Shown: positions 6,799-8,134 of the stretch, in pieces | Position numbering within the stretch: the first letter of the stretch is position 1 | How the letters are laid out: every line of letters begins with the position of its first letter | From: Halorhodospira sp. | GTDB lineage: Bacteria > Pseudomonadota > Gammaproteobacteria > Nitrococcales > Halorhodospiraceae | Assembly (NCBI GenBank): GCA_007127935.1 | Contig: SKYL01000230.1 | Coordinates: 1 to 8,134 of the forward strand | DNA length: 8,134 bases | Direction of reading: 5' to 3' | Translations under genes and position numbers: made by a program | The notes under the pieces: model-generated | Told to the model about the DNA's origin: nothing | The model's input: only the letters and a program-made list of their open reading frames with translations | Database searches by the model: none

Positions 6799-7056
6799 GG
6801 TGGCTCACTTTCGTTACAGCGTAAGGACTACTGCCTGCGGTGCATTACCGAAGAGTCGCCCGGTGGGAGCGGATTGTGTCGGTGTGCCAATGCCGGTGAC
6901 GGCGCCGGATTGCCATTCTGCTCATTGGACGATCCATTTCCATATGTGAGAGAAGGGGATTGTTGCCCGTCCGTGGGGGGTGGCGCAACCGGCAGCCGGG
7001 ATGGCGGCATGCGGCATGTCGGCGGTGTTCTGCTAAACCTTGGTTAGGTGCCGGTT
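6799..7056. other. Divergent intergenic region between hybrid kinase and sulfotransferase
   Basis: No gene is supported here. It must hold the leader and promoter of the minus-strand kinase, and probably promoter elements for the plus-strand sulfotransferase. I see no strong sigma-70 or sigma-54 match on either strand. The best plus-strand candidate, TTGGTT (7041-7046) followed after 17 nt by TATTGC, matches each consensus hexamer at only three positions, and its -10 would fall inside the repeat array. The region is slightly less GC-rich near 6920-6960. Confidence 0.4.
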
Positions 7057-7130
7057 CATGGATATTGCTTCGCTTCGCTCGCAATGACGGGGTCGCGCTC
7101 GCAATGACGGGGTCGCGCTCGCAATGACGG
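7057..7130. repeat. Interspersed repeat array: one full unit then two truncated units (left flank of sulfotransferase)
   Basis: A full unit (CATGGA at 7057, then the ATTGCTTCGCTTCGCTCGCA core, then ATGACGG) is followed by two truncated units of exactly 20-nt period. GCAATGACGG recurs at 7081, 7101 and 7121, each later copy preceded by GGTCGCGCTC. The array ends 30 nt before the ribosome binding site of the sulfotransferase gene, so it lies in that gene's leader or promoter. It is nearly the exact reverse complement of the array at 8041-8112. Confidence 0.9.
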
Positions 7131-7159
7131 TTCGCTTTTTGATGAATGCCCGCTCTTGT

Positions 7160-7164
7160 AGGAG
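7160..7164 (+). promoter_or_regulatory. Ribosome binding site deciding the sulfotransferase start
   Basis: AGGAG lies 5 nt before ATG 7170. The in-frame ATG at 7146 lies upstream of this site, and the one at 7179 is 14 nt away, so 7170 is the best start. Confidence 0.75.
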
Positions 7165-7169
7165 AAGAG

Positions 7170-8039
7170 ATGGATCCCATGCAAGCGAAGGGTCGATCCG
7201 CCGGCTCCGGCGAACTGCATCCGGCGCCGCTCACCTTTCTGATGGCGGGTTGCCAGCGCTGCGGCTCCACCTGGGTGGACAAGGCGCTGCGCGGCCACCC
7301 GGAGATCTTCCTCCCGGAGCGCAAGCAGACCTACTTTTTCGATGAGGCGTACCACAAGGGGATCGATTGGTATCTCGACCACTTCACCGCGGCGCGGCCC
7401 GAGCAAAAGGCCGTCGGCGAGATCAGTACGGGGTACTGCCTGCCGCACGCGGCTCCGCGAATGGCGGCGCACTTCCCGGACGTCAAGCTGCTTATGGCCG
7501 TGCGCAATCCGGTGGAACGGGCGTACAGCTACTACCAGAGCCGTTCTGTACACTACGGCTGGCCCGATTTCGACACCGCGGTCGCCGCCCAACCCGCCAT
7601 CCTGGAGCGCGGCCGGTATATCGAGCAGATTGAACGGTTGCTGGAGTACTACGACCGGGACCGACTGCTGCTGCTCTTCTACGACGACTTGAAGCGGGAT
7701 GACCAGGCGTATCTGCGCTCGATCCTCGAGTTTTTAGGGGTCGATCCCGACTACCGCAGCCCGCGTCTCGGGCAGGTGGTGCAGACGGCGGCCTTTCCCC
7801 GCGTCCGGCGGCGTATGCGGCAGTGGGGCCTGGAGCCGGTGCTGGACCGCGTCTCTGCGAGCCCGGCGGGCGATTGGCTGCGGCGGCGGATCAAGCGGGC
7901 CGGCGGTTCCCGTTACCGGGCGATGCCGGTCGATCTGCGGGCACGGCTGGTGGACTACTACGCCCCGTACAACGAACGCTTGGCCGCCTTTGCCGGGCGG
8001 GATCTGTCGCACTGGAATATTCAGGGAAACACTGAGTAA
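7170..8039 (+). CDS. PAPS-dependent sulfotransferase
   Basis: The 289-residue protein is predicted to transfer sulfate from 3'-phosphoadenosine 5'-phosphosulfate to a hydroxyl or amine acceptor, most often a carbohydrate or lipid in bacterial members. The 5'-phosphosulfate loop is AGCQRCGSTWV (26-36, with R30, G32, S33 and T34). The 3'-phosphate binding motif is VRNPVERAYSYY (111-122, with R112 and S120). FFDEAYHKGIDWY (56-68) and GEIST (83-87) match conserved family segments. No signal peptide or membrane helix is seen, so it is cytoplasmic. Length is typical. The acceptor cannot be deduced, because no polysaccharide or lipid gene is in the window. The gene stands alone, divergent from the kinase cluster, and is bracketed by mirror-image repeat arrays. 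Its GC content and codon use look like the rest of the window, so recent transfer from a distant source is not indicated. Confidence 0.92.
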   Translation: MDPMQAKGRSAGSGELHPAPLTFLMAGCQRCGSTWVDKALRGHPEIFLPERKQTYFFDEAYHKGIDWYLDHFTAARPEQKAVGEISTGYCLPHAAPRMAAHFPDVKLLMAVRNPVERAYSYYQSRSVHYGWPDFDTAVAAQPAILERGRYIEQIERLLEYYDRDRLLLLFYDDLKRDDQAYLRSILEFLGVDPDYRSPRLGQVVQTAAFPRVRRRMRQWGLEPVLDRVSASPAGDWLRRRIKRAGGSRYRAMPVDLRARLVDYYAPYNERLAAFAGRDLSHWNIQGNTE

Positions 8040-8040
8040 T

Positions 8041-8112
8041 CCGTCATTGCGAGCGCCCCCCGTCATTGCGAGCGCCCCCCGTCATTGCGAGCGCAGCGAA
8101 GCAATCTCCATG
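8041..8112. repeat. Interspersed repeat array: two truncated units then one full unit (right flank of sulfotransferase)
   Basis: GTCATTGCGAGCG recurs at 8043, 8062 and 8081 with an exact 19-nt period. The first two copies end in a C-run, and the third continues as a full unit (AGCGAAGCAATCTCCATG) to 8112. The array begins 1 nt after the TAA stop of the sulfotransferase gene. It mirrors the array at 7057-7130 in order and orientation, differing mainly by a 19- instead of 20-nt period. The remaining 22 bases of the window include AACCGGTT (8123-8130) and no gene. Confidence 0.9.
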
Positions 8113-8134
8113 CGTAGGCGACAACCGGTTAGAG

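Noticed and set aside
6799..6930. Possible sigma-54 promoter (TTGGCACACC on the minus strand) for the hybrid kinase
   Set aside because: The GG...GC spacing of the -24/-12 consensus is not met.
6031..7047. Plus-strand reading frame of 338 residues antisense to the hybrid kinase start
   Set aside because: Most of it is antisense to the conserved PAS and HisKA coding sequence, and no motif or ribosome binding site supports it.
7081..7130. Short tandem repeats of 20 nt (and 19 nt at 8043-8093) as a possible CRISPR array
   Set aside because: There are no unique spacers between the copies; the units are directly adjacent and share sequence with the dispersed repeat family. No cas genes are present.
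7056..7592. Minus-strand reading frame antisense to the sulfotransferase and through the repeat array
   Set aside because: It is antisense to a gene with clear PAPS-binding motifs, and part of it is translated repeat.
7057..8112. Classical insertion sequence or composite transposon
   Set aside because: The arms are short repeat arrays without a transposase gene, and I see no target-site duplication at the outer edges.

Overview
The window is GC-rich DNA with dense two-component signalling genes and no membrane segments in any of the sensor proteins. A free-living proteobacterium, possibly a gammaproteobacterium, fits best. This is inferred from the gene families and codon use only; no marker gene is present.

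Layout, left to right. Positions 1-323 hold no credible gene but contain a long nested inverted repeat (48-231) that may be a structured RNA. Positions 324-426 carry copies of a short interspersed repeat, two of them facing each other as a strong hairpin. From 450 to 6798 five genes lie on the minus strand. In transcription order they are: a soluble PAS hybrid histidine kinase with two receiver domains and an HPt domain (6798-4318), a stand-alone receiver protein (4255-3875), a soluble GAF/HisKA_3 histidine kinase (3868-2432), a NarL/LuxR-type response regulator (2435-1809), and, after a 117-nt gap, an HD-GYP cyclic-di-GMP phosphodiesterase (1691-450). The middle three are tightly packed (6-nt gap, then a 4-nt ATGA overlap). 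From 6799 to 7056 there is a divergent intergenic region. A PAPS-dependent sulfotransferase gene on the plus strand (7170-8039) follows.

How the genes may work together (inference). The hybrid kinase can run a His-Asp-His phosphorelay internally and pass phosphate from its HPt domain to the lone receiver. The HisKA_3 kinase and NarL-type regulator form a classical cognate pair with a DNA-binding output. The HD-GYP protein would lower cyclic-di-GMP. The sulfotransferase is transcribed away from this cluster and has no evident functional link to it.

The most unusual signal is the repeat family. Its full unit (about 27-33 bp, core GATTGCTTCGCTTCGCTCGC then AATGACG) recurs as 'one full unit plus one or two truncated units'. 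Two such arrays sit in mirror orientation on either side of the sulfotransferase gene, and another supplies the stop codon and last residues of the hybrid kinase. A second notable signal is a hairpin that buries the ribosome binding site of the HD-GYP gene. I did not find a clearly new defence or biosynthetic system.
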